Below, in pieces: positions 22,655-34,222 of a stretch of DNA of 64,000 bases; within the stretch, counting starts at the first letter, position 1; each line of letters begins with the position of its first letter. The translations under genes and the position numbers were made by a program. The notes under the pieces were generated by a model. It saw only the letters and a list, made by a program, of their open reading frames with translations, had not been told where the DNA came from and did no database searches. Source of the DNA: Callorhinus ursinus (lineage: Eukaryota > Chordata > Mammalia > Carnivora > Otariidae); the NCBI RefSeq assembly GCF_003265705.1, contig NW_020312788.1, positions 4,419,920 through 4,483,919 on the forward strand. The letters run 5' to 3'.

Positions 22655-22830
22655 TTTCTGTGGTTAAGTCTCAACTCTTCCACTTATTGTCTGCCCTTGG
22701 GTAAGCTACTGTTCTTCCCTGAGCCCCAGTTTATGGAGAAGGATAGTGGTTACCTCATACAATGAGAATTAAATGAGATAATGTAATGTAGTGCTTATAA
22801 TGCTCAATAAATAAGTATTAATTATAGGGA
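22655..22830 (-). mobile_element. MIR
   Basis: Antisense MIR: 'ctcttccacttattgtctgc', 'cttgggtaagctactgttct', 'aattaaatgagataatg', 'tgctcaataaataagtatta'. The CAN-SINE inserted right at its 5' side. Confidence 0.85.
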
Positions 22831-24189
22831 TATTCTCAGAGCATAATAGCCTTGTTTTAGTTACAAATAATAAATGCTAATGTCACTGAAATATACTTTG
22901 ATTTTCTCAAAACACTGGGTATTACCCTTTGAGGATGTTTATCAATCCTTCTCCAGGAGTACTGGTAGGTTCTACTTTATAATTTATCATCCGAAGGATT
23001 TCTTCACCCATAATTACCCTTTGCCTCCTCCCCAGCCTTTTTCACTTAATCATGCACCCTTTGGAAGATCTATTCCATTGTAAATCAATCCTCTTATACT
23101 TCGGAATGTTCAAAGAATACTTCTTCTACCCCTTTGCCTTAAATGAAACTTGGCTTGTTCCTGCTATAACTTTTTGGAGAATTTGTTCTGTCAGCCATTT
23201 CCCTATATTTCAGGCATTGGATGCAAAATTAGTATGGATCAAATTAGCCTTATTCATTTCAAAAACTATTATTCTTCCACTCTGATACAGAAAATCTTTT
23301 TTCAACATTCATGACATCTACTCTCCATCCAATCTGCCATTGTACAGACCTACAAGCCATATGGGCCTGCTATTTAAGGTCTTTAACACAAGGCCTCCAG
23401 TTGTTTTTTTTGGTCTTCACAGAAGCATCTAAGAGCAGGTATGAATCATTTGGCAATTTGATCATTGTTATTCTTCTCCTTCTCATCTCAAAATTCTTTC
23501 CCTGTCCTGTACCATAGGAACCTACTCTCATGGTCACATTCTGGACCTCACCATTCATCCAACAAGCATGCATTAAGGACCTACTATGTGCTAAGCACTT
23601 CTGGGTGTACAGATAATAATCCCTGCTCTCATGTGACTTGCTTTTACAAAGGACTATTCTAACCATAATGTTCTCACACCCTTTTCTAAATATTCCTGCT
23701 TGTTGTTCTCTCTGATATCTCTGCACACTTAAAGCCTAAATTTTCTTCTAGGCTAATGCCTCACCATGGCTTTACTTCCTCTTTAGACTCTATTGTATCA
23801 ATGCTTTAAACATTGTCTTGTTATCTTATCAGTGTTCCCTGTGCTTGGGTCACTTCCAATCCACTAATCCACTACTTTAATTCAATTGAAGTACATGATT
23901 CCTTTGCCACAGGCTTCAGTGTCCTGCTAGAGGGAAAAAAGAAAAAATCACAGAACCAAGTTTACCATAGCAAAATTAAAGCATTCACCTTTAGATAGGG
24001 TTTCAATAGAATAGGACAGATGATTTTCTATTCATGGCTTTAGCTTCTTAAGGTATTCACCATTCTACTCAAAGACCCTGCTACTCCTTCAAATCCTTAT
24101 ATCTAAACAGATAGCCCTTCTTTCTGTTTTGCAAGAATATTAGGTCATTCAAAAGCCAATTTATTTGCTACCTACAATTATTCATACCT
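22831..24189. other. Unassigned stretch
   Basis: No gene. A short part at 23,565-23,640 ('attaaggacctactatgtgc', 'aataatccctgctctcatg') resembles an ancient mammalian interspersed repeat also suggested at 24,190; the remainder is unassigned. The short frames on both strands here (for example 23,370-23,726 minus) have no domain signature. Confidence 0.45.
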
Positions 24190-24525
24190 GTGTCCACTTA
24201 CATTTTCACTCAACAAATATTTTTTGAGAGCCTATCATATTTCAAGATTTATTCTAGGACCTTGGGATACATCCGAGGATAAAAGTGAAGATATCTGCCT
24301 TCATCTAGTTTACATCCTAGCAAGGAAAATAGACAGCAATGACCATGACATATAACATGTTACTATGATATATACATATTGCTTACTGTTACATAGTGTC
24401 AGTGTTATGGGTCAGTGCTGTGGGTAAAAGAAAAAGTACTACAAGGTTAAGAGGATTAGGAGTGCTAGGGTGCTCACAATACTAAATTGGCTGGTCACAG
24501 GAGGCCTCTGTTGGGATTAGTTTTC
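24190..24525 (+). mobile_element. Ancient interspersed repeat, family not assigned
   Basis: Starts 'tcactcaacaaatatttttt', with 'gggatacatccgaggataaa', 'catctagtttacatcctagc' and 'aggaggcctctgttggg'. This is the layout of a common old mammalian repeat with 'ATTCAACAAATATTTATTGAGC...GGGGATACA' text. I cannot name it safely. Confidence 0.5.
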
Positions 24526-26867
24526 AGCACAGGCATATAAGGTGAAAAGTTCAATGAATCTCAAAGTTAGGCTTCAGGCTCAGAAGACGAGAAACAATTT
24601 ACCTTACATAAGGTTATATTTGCCATCTCCACAAGTCTCTTACAAGTTTGGCATCTGTTCGATTCATTCTTCTTCTCCCCCATAATTTATATTTTTCACC
24701 CCATAAACCAGTCTGATTTTCCTATACATGAGATTTAGAAATCCCCTCTTACCCTGGACTACATCTGGTTATTTCTTCTTCTCTTACCATAAGGTGAGTT
24801 ATTTGAAAAAAAAAAAAAAAATGAACAGGCACAGGTTATAATCTGACAGTCCATAACCCCAATGTGGCTCATACATATTCATGCGCCACAACAGTGTTCT
24901 GAGAAATGTAAATTTTGGACTATTTTAGACATGGCACATATTTTCTACTTGGCCATGGTTCCCCCCTACACCCAATCATATTATAGTATGCCTTTTCCAT
25001 TAATTTGTTTTACCTATTTAGTCTCAATCACTTGACTTTGTAAATTTGGACCTTTGCTTTTAAGTATTTCTGATAACAGAATAAGAGGGGCTTTTGGAAA
25101 GTGACTAGCATGTTGATTATACTACCTGTATTTCCAAAATTCAAAAATTATCTGGCAATAACAGCATATGATAATAAAGAAATTACACATAACAGTTGGA
25201 GAATTTACCTTATTACTAGGAATGGATTATTTTCTATAATCTACCCTGTAGCCAAAATAACATGTTTTTCCTCAATGAATAAAAAATATTTGAACCATCA
25301 TACTTTCTTAACACTTTGGTATTCAAGAGTAATGTAAATCTAAAACCTCATGTCCACAACCCAACTACATGGGGAATTATCCTCTGAGTCATGCTGAGAG
25401 TCATGCTCCTTACTTTGCCCAGTCCTAATAGCGTAATAATTTCTACCTCCAATTAGGGAATATGCCTCCAGTACACAACAGAGTAGGAAGTGAATAAGGA
25501 TGAACAGTGCTATATGGTTTTCCACAGAAATCTAGTTATTGAGAAATGGTACAAATAAGAAGTCTTCTATGAGCAGTTCAATAGAGGGAGGGAGGGGGGA
25601 GGGAGCGAAGGGGGAGGGACAAAGGGGGGAGAGAGGGAGAGATTATTCTGGATATAGAACCATTAAGTTCTTGCTATGACAACAAACTGCTCTTGAACAG
25701 AGTCTGGAACTGATTTTGTGTACTTAATGTTGTCATGCTTCATACCATTTTATCCTGCTCCCTTGGTATAATAAATTAGATCAGGACATGGTACATGAAC
25801 GAAATCAGTTATCTAGGAGATGACCAGTGACTTCAGGGAGCCTGGTATAAAAGTTCTGTCCATGGCTAACTCAGAAAGATAATTTCTTAGGGATCTGGAA
25901 TGTAAGAGATAATGGTAGAGATAAGAAAGAGACAAATATAAAGACAGAGGTAAAGGATAGGGGCATAGAAAAGAAAAATAGAAAAAGAATGTGCTATTTG
26001 GTAGTGTCAGGAAAAGGCAAATGAATGAGAGGAAGCATTTTATTGGTAGAGTGTACAACAATGCTGGGGAGGTGGGAGAAAGAATTCCATGCTGCTAAAA
26101 GTAAGATTACTGGTCATTAAAGCTGCTTGTACCTTCAAATTCATTCTAACTCTCCATGAGGAGCATATATCTGGATGAGCTATATTCTCTGAAGAAAAAC
26201 TATAGGCCTCCATTGACAGAACATTAAGAGTCAAACAAAACCATCCAGTAGCTAATGCTTTAGATAACTATGTGTTAGGATACACATTGGGGTTTTCCAA
26301 ATTTAGATCTGAAAAGAAAACAATAAAAATATTCCATGTACCCTAAATATTAAATACCTATCCTGTTCACCTGGGCCCTATGCAAATATGAAAAAACAGT
26401 AGAAAATGGAATCTATAAAAAATACTTTGCAATATAAAAGGAACATTTATTTGAAGAATATGAAATTTAAAAAAAATTTAGAAATCAGCTTTAACCAAAA
26501 ACAAAATTATTAAACAGCTGGTATTCTACCTCTACCCTGGGCTGTGATAAAGATTTTTTTGCAATTGTGTCTAGCTAAGTAAGCATGATGGTATGCCCTA
26601 AAAGGCAGAAATTTTGTTATTTGTGTAGTTGTCATTGGTTCTTACTAGCAAAAGAAATTGCTATTTAAAGTTTGACACTATATCTAGAGCTCCAGAGAGA
26701 AAGTCAATTTGAAACAGACAACCTTTATTCAATTATCCTGGTTCTTCATGGTCCTCCCATCTCAAAACACAGATCTCTCTCACCTAATGAGTTTCATTTA
26801 TCCTTCAATACTCTGCCATAAGTGAAAAGTACTTGATTTTTAAAATACATTTTTTGGTCATTTCCAT
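24526..26867. other. Unassigned stretch with purine-rich tract
   Basis: Apparently unique AT-rich sequence without a gene. It holds an A run near 24,806 and a GGGA/GAGA purine tract at 25,583-25,642. Confidence 0.5.
25583..25642 (+). repeat. Purine (GGGA/GAGA) low-complexity tract
   Basis: About 60 bases almost wholly G and A ('gggagggagggggga' and similar), a possible triplex or G-rich structure former. Confidence 0.9.
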
Positions 26868-27089
26868 TTTTTTATTATGTTATGTTAATCACCATACAGT
26901 ACATCATTAGTTTTTGATGTAGTGTTCCATGATTCGTTGTTTGCGTATAACACCCAATGCTCCATTCAATATGTGCCCTCTTTAATACCCATCACCAGGC
27001 TAACCCATCCCCCACCCCCTCCCCTCTAGAACCCTCAGTTTGTTTCTCAGAGTCCATAGTCTCTCGTGGTTCGTCTCCCCCTCCGATTT
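26868..27089 (-). mobile_element. Young L1 3' end, antisense
   Basis: Same carnivore L1 3'UTR as at 19,463, from 'ttatgttaatcaccatacag' to 'tcgtctccccctccgat'. About 220 bp, 5' truncated. Bases 27,090-27,404 after it are unassigned. Confidence 0.92.
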
Positions 27090-27420
27090 TAATGAAAACT
27101 TGTAGGATACGTTCTTCCCTCAACCCAAAATACCCAGTTTTCACATTCAGAAAAATTGAATAGTGAGAACAAATTCATATAAGCAATAAATAATTGAAAG
27201 TAAAGAACTATATACAACTTAATACAACATAATTTTTAAAGAGGTACTTGCCAAAAGAGGAAGAAAGTCTTGATTGTGAATGGTGGGTGACGGAGGAGTT
27301 TGCAAGTAAGTCATCTTTTGTACATGAATAATTCTGTGTCCTATTCTTCACAAATATTTAACTGTTCTAGGGCTCATGATTACTTATGCACTCAAACGTC
27401 ACTTAAAAATTGAGGTACAG

Positions 27421-27610
27421 GGGTGCCTGGGTGGCTCAGTCAGTTAAGCATCTGCCTTCCACTCGGGTCATGATCCCAGGGTCCTGGGATCAAGCCCCAT
27501 GTCGGGCTCCCTGCTTGCTGGGGAGCCTGCTTCTCCCTCTCCCCTCTGCTCATGCTCTTTCTCTCTCTTGCTAGCTCTCTCTCTCTCAAATAAATAATAA
27601 AATCTCAAAA
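27421..27610 (+). mobile_element. CAN-SINE with 16-bp target duplication
   Basis: Full SINEC. Flanks 27,405-27,420 (AAAAATTGAGGTACAG) and 27,611-27,626 (AAAAATTGAGGTATAG) differ at one base. Confidence 0.96.
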
Positions 27611-27626
27611 AAAAATTGAGGTATAG

Positions 27627-28009
27627 CCCAAAGACATTTGGGCCAAATTAAGGTTCAATAAGAAGGTGCTTTAAAACACATATATAGAACATGTGTACTC
27701 AACAAATAAATGGTAGAAGATTCTATTATGCCACCCCTCATACTTTGTGCAATTATGAAAACCCAAACATGGTAGGTTTATCGCAACATGCTGCATAATT
27801 CAAGTTTGTCCATATTATTATTCTGAATAAAAACTATATGCCAAATTGAGGAGTATGTGTTGAAAGTAATAAAAATATCACATCATGTCACATTCATTAG
27901 GTACAGTATTTTGAGGAAAAGTCATTATGTTAAATGAATGGCAAAAGTCATTAATCTAACAGTTTTATGCACACCAAGTCTATAAATTTCAATGTTCTTA
28001 CATAAAATT
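27627..28009. other. No recognisable gene or repeat
   Basis: AT-rich sequence between a CAN-SINE and an L2; nothing nameable seen. Confidence 0.5.
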
Positions 28010-28335
28010 CTCAACACCTATATGTATCTGGCCCTGCCTACTCCCACATCTTCATTTGTATCACTCTTCTCTATCTCATTCTGCTCCAGCCACCTGACCT
28101 CCTTTTCGATCTTCCCATATGCCAACCTTGCTTGTCTGAATGTCTTTACAACTGCTGTTATCTCTGCTGCAAATGCTCATTACTCCACATGGTAGTAGCT
28201 GGCTACTGGCTCAGAGAATGCAAGCTCTATGAAGACAAAGATTTTGTCTGCTTTTTTCACTGCTCTATCCCCACTACGCTAGCACACAGTAGATACTCAA
28301 CAAATAATTGATGTTGAACAAATGAATGAACAAAT
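28010..28335 (+). mobile_element. L2 (LINE2) 3' end
   Basis: L2 landmarks: 'tctggccctgcctactccca', 'ctatgaagacaaagattttg', 'agcacacagtagatactcaa' and the end 'gaacaaatgaatgaac'. Confidence 0.87.
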
Positions 28336-28448
28336 GACATCTCTGTTTATAAACATATTAAGCAAAAGAACTGTTATGGCCCAAGAAGTTTGCTTTTTAG
28401 ATTTTAGGATTCAGTTGTTTTGCTTTTGTTTTGTTGGTTTTCGTTTTA

Positions 28449-28661
28449 TTTTTTTTTTATTTATTTTTTTTTAAGATCTTATTTATTTATTTCAGAGAGA
28501 GAGAGAATGAGAGACAGAAAGCACAAGAGGGAAGGGGGTCAGAGGGAGAAGCAGACTCCCCGCCGAGCAGGGAGCCCGATGTGGGACTCGATCCTGGGAC
28601 TCCAGGATCATGACCTGAGCCGAAGGCAGTCGCTTTGACCAACTTAGCCACCCAGGCGCCC
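28449..28661 (-). mobile_element. CAN-SINE, antisense, 15-bp target duplication
   Basis: Antisense SINEC with T-rich tail, GA-rich body, 'gatcatgacctgagccgaag' and head 'ccacccaggcgccc'. TTGGTTTTCGTTTTA flanks it at 28,434-28,448 and 28,662-28,676 exactly. Confidence 0.97.
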
Positions 28662-28676
28662 TTGGTTTTCGTTTTA

Positions 28677-29025
28677 ATTTTGCTTGAAGACAACCATATT
28701 GTCCACAGCACCTTGAATAATGGTGCCTTAGAATAGATGGGAAGATGAAAGTAAATTTGAATAAGTAATCAAGAAGCTTTAAAAATGTATAAGCCTCTGA
28801 AATAATATTCAGAAATATTTTTCTATATTCCTATGAGGAATGTTTTTCAAGAAATTCTCTACTAAGAATTGCTTTTAATACATGAAGTCTTTGCACAGGT
28901 AATTTACAAAGAAACCAATAGTCATCTTTGTTTTTACATAGGCTAATTTTTTAAAAATTAAATTTTAAAGTAATCTTTTGAAAATCTATCACTTTTTAAG
29001 GTGATCATAAAAACAAGTAAATATT
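28677..29025. other. No recognisable gene or repeat
   Basis: AT-rich stretch, apparently unique. Confidence 0.5.
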
Positions 29026-29040
29026 AAAATATTTCATTTG

Positions 29041-29898
29041 CGGCCAACGGACACATGAAAAATGCTCAATGTCACTAATCATCAGGGATATACAAATCAA
29101 ACCACAATGAGGTATTACCTAACACCAGTCAGAACAGCCATCCAAAAGACTAGACATACCAAGTGGAGAAAAAGGAACCCACATGCACTGCTGGTGGGCA
29201 TGTAAATTGATGCAGTACTATGGAAAACAGTATGGCAATTTCTCACAGAATTAAAAATAGAAATACCAATGATCTAGTAATTCTACTGTAGGATGTTTAC
29301 CCAAAGAAAATGACAACACTAACTTGAAGAGATACATGCACCTCTATGTTTATCACAGTATTATTTATAATAGCCGAGATATGGAAACAAACCGGTGTTC
29401 ATTGATAGATGAATAAATACATTAAATATGTTTGTATATAACATACATATGTTTGTATACATACACATATACACAATGGGATATTAGTCATAAAAAAGTG
29501 AAATATTGCTATTTGCGACAACATGGATGTATCTATAGGGTATTATGCTAAGTGAAATAAATCAGACTGAGAAAGAGAAGTACTATAAGATTTCAATTAT
29601 GTGTGTGGGAGAGGAAAAAAAACCCAGACTCAAATACTGATAACAAACCAGTAGTTGCCAGAGAGAAGGGGAATGGGGGATGGGCAAAAATAGGTGAAGG
29701 GGTATAAATTTCTAGTTATAAAATAAGTCACAGGTGAAAAGTACAGGACAGGGCATACAGTCAATCATAATAACTTACTAGAGTGACAGATATAACTATA
29801 CAATATTCGCCCCAAGAACTAAGTGTCGAATTCTCAAATCACTATGTTACATACCTGAAATCAATAACACATTGTATCCCAAATATACTTGATTTTAA
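29041..29898 (+). mobile_element. L1 3' end of intermediate age
   Basis: Sense ORF2 C-terminus and 3'UTR: 'ggacacatgaaaaatgctca', 'tgcactgctggtgggcatg', 'ttatgctaagtgaaataaat', 'gttacatacctgaaatcaat'. Flanks 29,026-29,040 and 29,899-29,913 (AAAATATTTCATTTG and AAAATGTTTCATTTG) form a 15-bp duplication with one mismatch. It is more diverged than the L1 tails at 6.4 or 50.1 kb. Confidence 0.92.
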
Positions 29899-30184
29899 AA
29901 AATGTTTCATTTGGATTGTGTGAGTCTGGGGGATTAAAAATACATTACAACATTTGTATAACTATACTATATGCATGTTTCTATGTTATCCATGTGTTTT
30001 CTCATTTGTAAATCACACTACATCAAAAGGACAGTCACCATATCCCTATTTCATACATAAGAAAACTGAAAAGAGAAGAGATTATACTATTTAATAAATA
30101 AGAGAACAAGCCAGGAGTAGAAGATATATACATATGACTCTGGACCAGAGCTTGCTCTTCCATTCTGAAATCCACTCCTTAATA

Positions 30185-30213
30185 TATGGTGGTTAACATA
30201 ACAATAAAAAAAA
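30185..30213 (+). mobile_element. Minimal L1 3' tail (about 29 bp)
   Basis: 'atggtggttaacataacaat' followed by eight A bases is the extreme 3' end of the carnivore L1. 29,914-30,184 before it is unassigned. Confidence 0.6.
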
Positions 30214-30312
30214 TCATCTTTCTTTGATCTTACATGTAATTTGCTTAACTTTTTTAGTGTGTATCTGATCTATACATGTTTCTGAAATAATAAATGTATT
30301 TCTGTGCATATT

Positions 30313-30367
30313 AAAAAAAAACTAATGATGTAATGTATGGTGATTAACATAACAATAAAAATTTTTA
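30313..30367 (+). mobile_element. Second minimal L1 3' tail
   Basis: An A run, then 'aactaatgatgtaatgtatg' and 'gtgattaacataacaataaa'. It starts at the A-rich 'aaaaact' site of the L1 3'UTR. It follows the first tail after about 100 bases of non-L1 text; 'aaaaaatcat' occurs after both tails and could be a target duplication. Confidence 0.75.
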
Positions 30368-30984
30368 AAAAATCATACTACTTAAAATATCTAAAAAAAA
30401 AAAAATGCTTTCAGAAAAATCAGTGGTATTTCCAGCAAAGAATCACAAAGCTTGAAGCTAACCAGTAATCATATCTTCATTAGAGAATCCATTTTTAGCT
30501 AATCAAGCTCTGTGGCCATAGCCTTATCCCTTACAGCTTTAAAGAAAAAAAAATCCCTTACAAATTGCTTGTTTGCTCTACATTTCATACAGTGTTAAGA
30601 AGAAATATCAGCAACTCCATGCATGCATCATACAACCGGTGAAATTATAGAGTTCAGTAGGACTCCCTAGGGACCTAGAATAAAAATGAATTAGAAAAAT
30701 CTATGAATAGAAACAAACTGAAACACAATCTTTTCTCATTCTGTGAGACTGTTTTTTTTTCTTCTTTTTACAGATATAATGGTCTCTAATATGATGTGTC
30801 CCATAGAGTTTTAAAAGTTATTCCTCATTCTAGAAAGTCTCGCTTTCACAGAAAGTCAGATTTAAACTTTACAGAATCATTATTCACTTCAGTCAGTCTG
30901 GTTCATGAATCTCATATTCCATGATTTATGCATGGAAATTGCCAGCACTGTCAAAAAATATCAGCCTGAACTCTGTACAAGATT

Positions 30985-31021
<37 letters not shown>

Positions 31022-31936
31022 TATCAAATTCAAATGCTAGTTTGTGTGTGTTTATCTGATGGCTAATTTTTGCATATATTTTCCACAATAAAATTAGGTT
31101 GAATGCATTTTAATATGTCAATTTCATTTCTGCAAAAATTTTGTAACCAAGGGGATATCTAGCCAATGCCTATTAGGTTAGTTTACATGAAAGTCATTCT
31201 GACACAAGGCAAACAGTTTCACCTGCTCTACAGTAGCACAGTTTCCTAAAAATTACCAAGGTGAGTCAGAACTGGGATCTATGCATCCCAGGAGTTAGGC
31301 TTTGATAATTAGGACAATCCAAAGCAGTACAAAAGTTGTTTTCTCAAATATAAGTTAAAAAGATAAAGACCCACTCAATAGGAACTTTCAATGTCCTTTA
31401 ATTTTTTTAAGCTGCTTATTTTTAAAATCCTTCTCAGACACATAAGGGAATCAAGCAGGAAATTTTGTGATGTAACAGTGGTCTAACAAAAGTAAGGCAA
31501 TCCCATCACCAGCTCACATGCATGTACTACCCAGTGCTGCAGGTGCTTCTGCAAGGTGACTAATTTCAAATTGGGAAAGAGGCCTTTAGACCTTCCACCT
31601 ATGAATATAAAGTGTCACTAATCTCAGGGTCTCATGACTATTAAGATGGAGCCTGAGAACTCCCCTGGAGTTTGGTAGAAGCATTTACGCTGTTCTTAGG
31701 CTACTGGTACATCTAATTCCTTAGCCTCTATTAGGTAGACCCTACCTTGACCATTTTGTGCTCAGTGTTGATAATAAACATTAACTGACTCATAAATTTA
31801 CTTGTGAGAATATCATTTTAATAAAGTATTTGAAAATGTGCCTGGCACATCTAAGCACTTAAAAATGTTAGTTTTGGTTAAATTATGCAATAGTGACTTC
31901 CCAAAAAGATACAGTATTTTTCTACTTTTCCTTCAG
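30368..31936. other. Unassigned stretch with (GT)n
   Basis: No gene or nameable transposon seen. It includes a (GT)n tract at 30,989-31,019. Confidence 0.5.
30989..31019 (+). repeat. (GT)n microsatellite
   Basis: About 15 uninterrupted TG units. Confidence 0.97.
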
Positions 31937-31952
31937 AAATATGGACAGTTAT

Positions 31953-32139
31953 GGGGTGCCTGGGTGGCTCAATCATTAAGCATCTGCCTTCAGCTCAGGT
32001 CATGATCCCAGGGTCCTGGGATCGAGCCCCACATCGGGCTCCCTGCTCAGCAGGAAGCCTGCTTCTCCCTCTCCCACTCCCCCTGCTTGTGTTCCCTCTC
32101 TCGCTGTGTCTCTCTGTCAAATAAATAAAATCTTAAAAA
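31953..32139 (+). mobile_element. CAN-SINE with 16-bp target duplication
   Basis: Full SINEC. Flanks 31,937-31,952 (AAATATGGACAGTTAT) and 32,140-32,155 (AAATATGGACAATTAT) differ at one base. 32,156-32,382 is unassigned. Confidence 0.96.
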
Positions 32140-32399
32140 AAATATGGACAATTATATCCATGTATTGATTACAATAAGCATCTTCTCCCTATCTCCTAAT
32201 TTCTACATGAACCCCAGTTTATTTCAGTGCTGACCACTTCCCTAAGCTAAGCTTTATCTTTGTTAATTCAACTTCCAACCAGTATCTCTTGGGCACCTAC
32301 TAGATATATCAAACTTAGTATGGTTCCAACAGAATTCTTAATTTCTTTACACCCTCTACTCCTATCCACCTCTCTATCTCAGTAATAACATTCCCCCAG

Positions 32400-32546
32400 G
32401 GGCACCTGAGTGGCTCAGCTGGTGGAGTGGCTTACTATTGGCTTTGGCTCAGGTCATGCTTGGCATTCAGTGGAGAATCTGCTTGAAGATTCTCTCCCTC
32501 TCCTTTTACCCCTCCCTGTCTTCTCCCCCAACGTCCTCTCTCAAAT
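32400..32546 (+). mobile_element. CAN-SINE A, outer member of a nest
   Basis: Older SINEC ('ggcacctgagtggctcagct', 'ggctcaggtcatgcttgg', CT-rich body, AAATAAATAAATCTT tail). The 17-bp TAATAACATTCCCCCAG at 32,383-32,399 is repeated exactly at 33,277-33,293, beyond everything that later inserted in its tail. Confidence 0.92.
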
Positions 32547-32557
32547 AAATAAATCTT

Positions 32558-33253
32558 GGGGCGTCTGGGTGGCATAGTCAGGTAAGCATCCGACTCTTGG
32601 TTTCAGCTCAGGTTGTGATCTCCGGGTTGTGGGATCCAGCCCTGTGTTGGGCTTCAGGCTCAGTGCGGAGTCTGCTTAAGATTTGACCTCACTGATATGA
32701 GGAATTCTTAATCTCAGGAAACAAACTGAGGGTAGCTGGAGTGGTGGGGGGTGGGAGGGATGGGGTGGCTGGGTGATAGACACTGGGGAGGGCATGTGCT
32801 ATGGTGAGCGCTGTGAATTGTGTAAGACTGCTGAATCACAGACCTGTACCTCTGAAACAAATAATACATTATATGTTAAAAAAGAAAAAAGAAGATAGTA
32901 GGAAGGGAAAAATGAAGAGGGGAAATCGGAGGGGGAGATGAACCATGAGAGACTATGGACTCTGAGAAACAAGCTGAGGGTTCTAGAGGGGAGGGGGGTG
33001 GGGGGATGGGTTAGTCTGGTGATGGGTATTAAAGAGGGCACGTACTGAATGGAGCGCTGGGTGTTATACGCAAACAATGAATCATGGAACACTACATCAA
33101 ACACTAATGATGTAATGTATGGTGATTAACATAACAATAAAAAATTAAAAAAAAACTAATGATGTAATGTATGTTGATTAACATAATAAAAAAAAGATTC
33201 CTTCCCTCTGCCCCTCCCTACCCTCTCTCTAAAATAAATAAATCTTAAAAGAA
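32558..33253 (+). mobile_element. CAN-SINE B, inserted in the tail of SINE A and itself split by L1
   Basis: Head and body ('ggggcgtctgggtggcatag' to 'gtctgcttaagatt') at 32,558-32,683; the remaining body and tail ('attccttccctctgcccctc' to the A-rich tail) at 33,200-33,253. The 11-bp AAATAAATCTT flanks it exactly at 32,547-32,557 and 33,254-33,264. It is of the older 'gactcttggtttcagctcag' type. Confidence 0.92.
32684..33193 (+). mobile_element. Young L1 3' end inside SINE B, with duplicated tail
   Basis: Sense L1 3'UTR from 'gacctcactgatatgaggaa' to the tail. A short 6-bp direct repeat (AAGATT, 32,678-32,683 and 33,194-33,199) flanks it. The last about 45 bases of the 3'UTR occur twice: 'actaatgatgtaatgtatgg' near 33,103 and again near 33,155 after an internal A run. 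Confidence 0.93.
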
Positions 33254-33314
33254 AAATAAATCTTTACCAAAGAAAATAATAACATTCCCCCAGCTACTCA
33301 AGTTGAAAACACAG

Positions 33315-33356
33315 CAGTCATCCTTGATCCTTTAACAGTCATCCTTGATCCTTTAA
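33315..33356 (+). repeat. 21-bp perfect tandem duplication
   Basis: The unit starting CAGTCATCCTTGATCC occurs twice head to tail (33,315-33,335 and 33,336-33,356). Confidence 0.95.
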
Positions 33357-34164
33357 TCTACAGATCACTATTTTCTTCCTCATTATTAATTATAGCAAAG
33401 TCACAGGTTATTTCTTCCGTTCTCTTGGCTTGTGATAGCTTCAAATTAGCTCAGTGTTTTGCCATATCTTGGTTTTGCTGCTCCCATTGCATTTCTTTGA
33501 CTGTTCAACTGAAAGAAGCTGCTATTTTTTTTTAAAGAAGACTAAAATGTTTCCTGCCGCCCAACATTTATTTTTTGAGTCCCAAAGATACAGAGACACA
33601 GAGGAAAGTAATGTGGTAGAAAAATTAGAATTTTCAAATTCTCCTGGTATTTATTTTTTTATTGAGGAACTTCCCTGGACATATTGTCCTAAACCAGTAG
33701 GTCTCAAATAGTTTCCCACCACAATAGGTGTTGTTGTTGTTTTGTTTTGTTTTAACTTTCTTATGGACAATATCTACTCAACTTCTCCTATGTTAACCAT
33801 AAATCTCCACCCCCCTTTTTAGGTCAAACAAATATATACAAATTAATGAGAATCTGATTATCAGTCTGACCTTAAATTAGCCATAATTTAATAAAACTAA
33901 TTTGACAAATTCAGCATTCTTCAAAGTATTATTAGTATGATTATTAAAAGTGCTATTAGAAGTATGATTATTAAAAGTATTACACTGTATAACACACATC
34001 AACCTTAGCCACAATGATAGGAGATAGCTGTTTTTGAAGATCACCTAGGCTTAAGCTGTTAAACCAGTTACCTTAATACATGAAAAGTGAGTAGTGCTGT
34101 CCTAATCAAGATCTTCATTTACTCAGATCCTGTACAAATGATCCTTGTTGATTATTAAATTCAT

Positions 34165-34222
34165 ACAAAAACAAAACAAAACAAACAAAAAACAAGAACA
34201 ACAACAACAACAACAACAAAAA
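34165..34222 (+). repeat. (CAAAA)n/(CAA)n tract
   Basis: AACAAAACAAAC text passing into about seven perfect CAA units. Confidence 0.93.
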
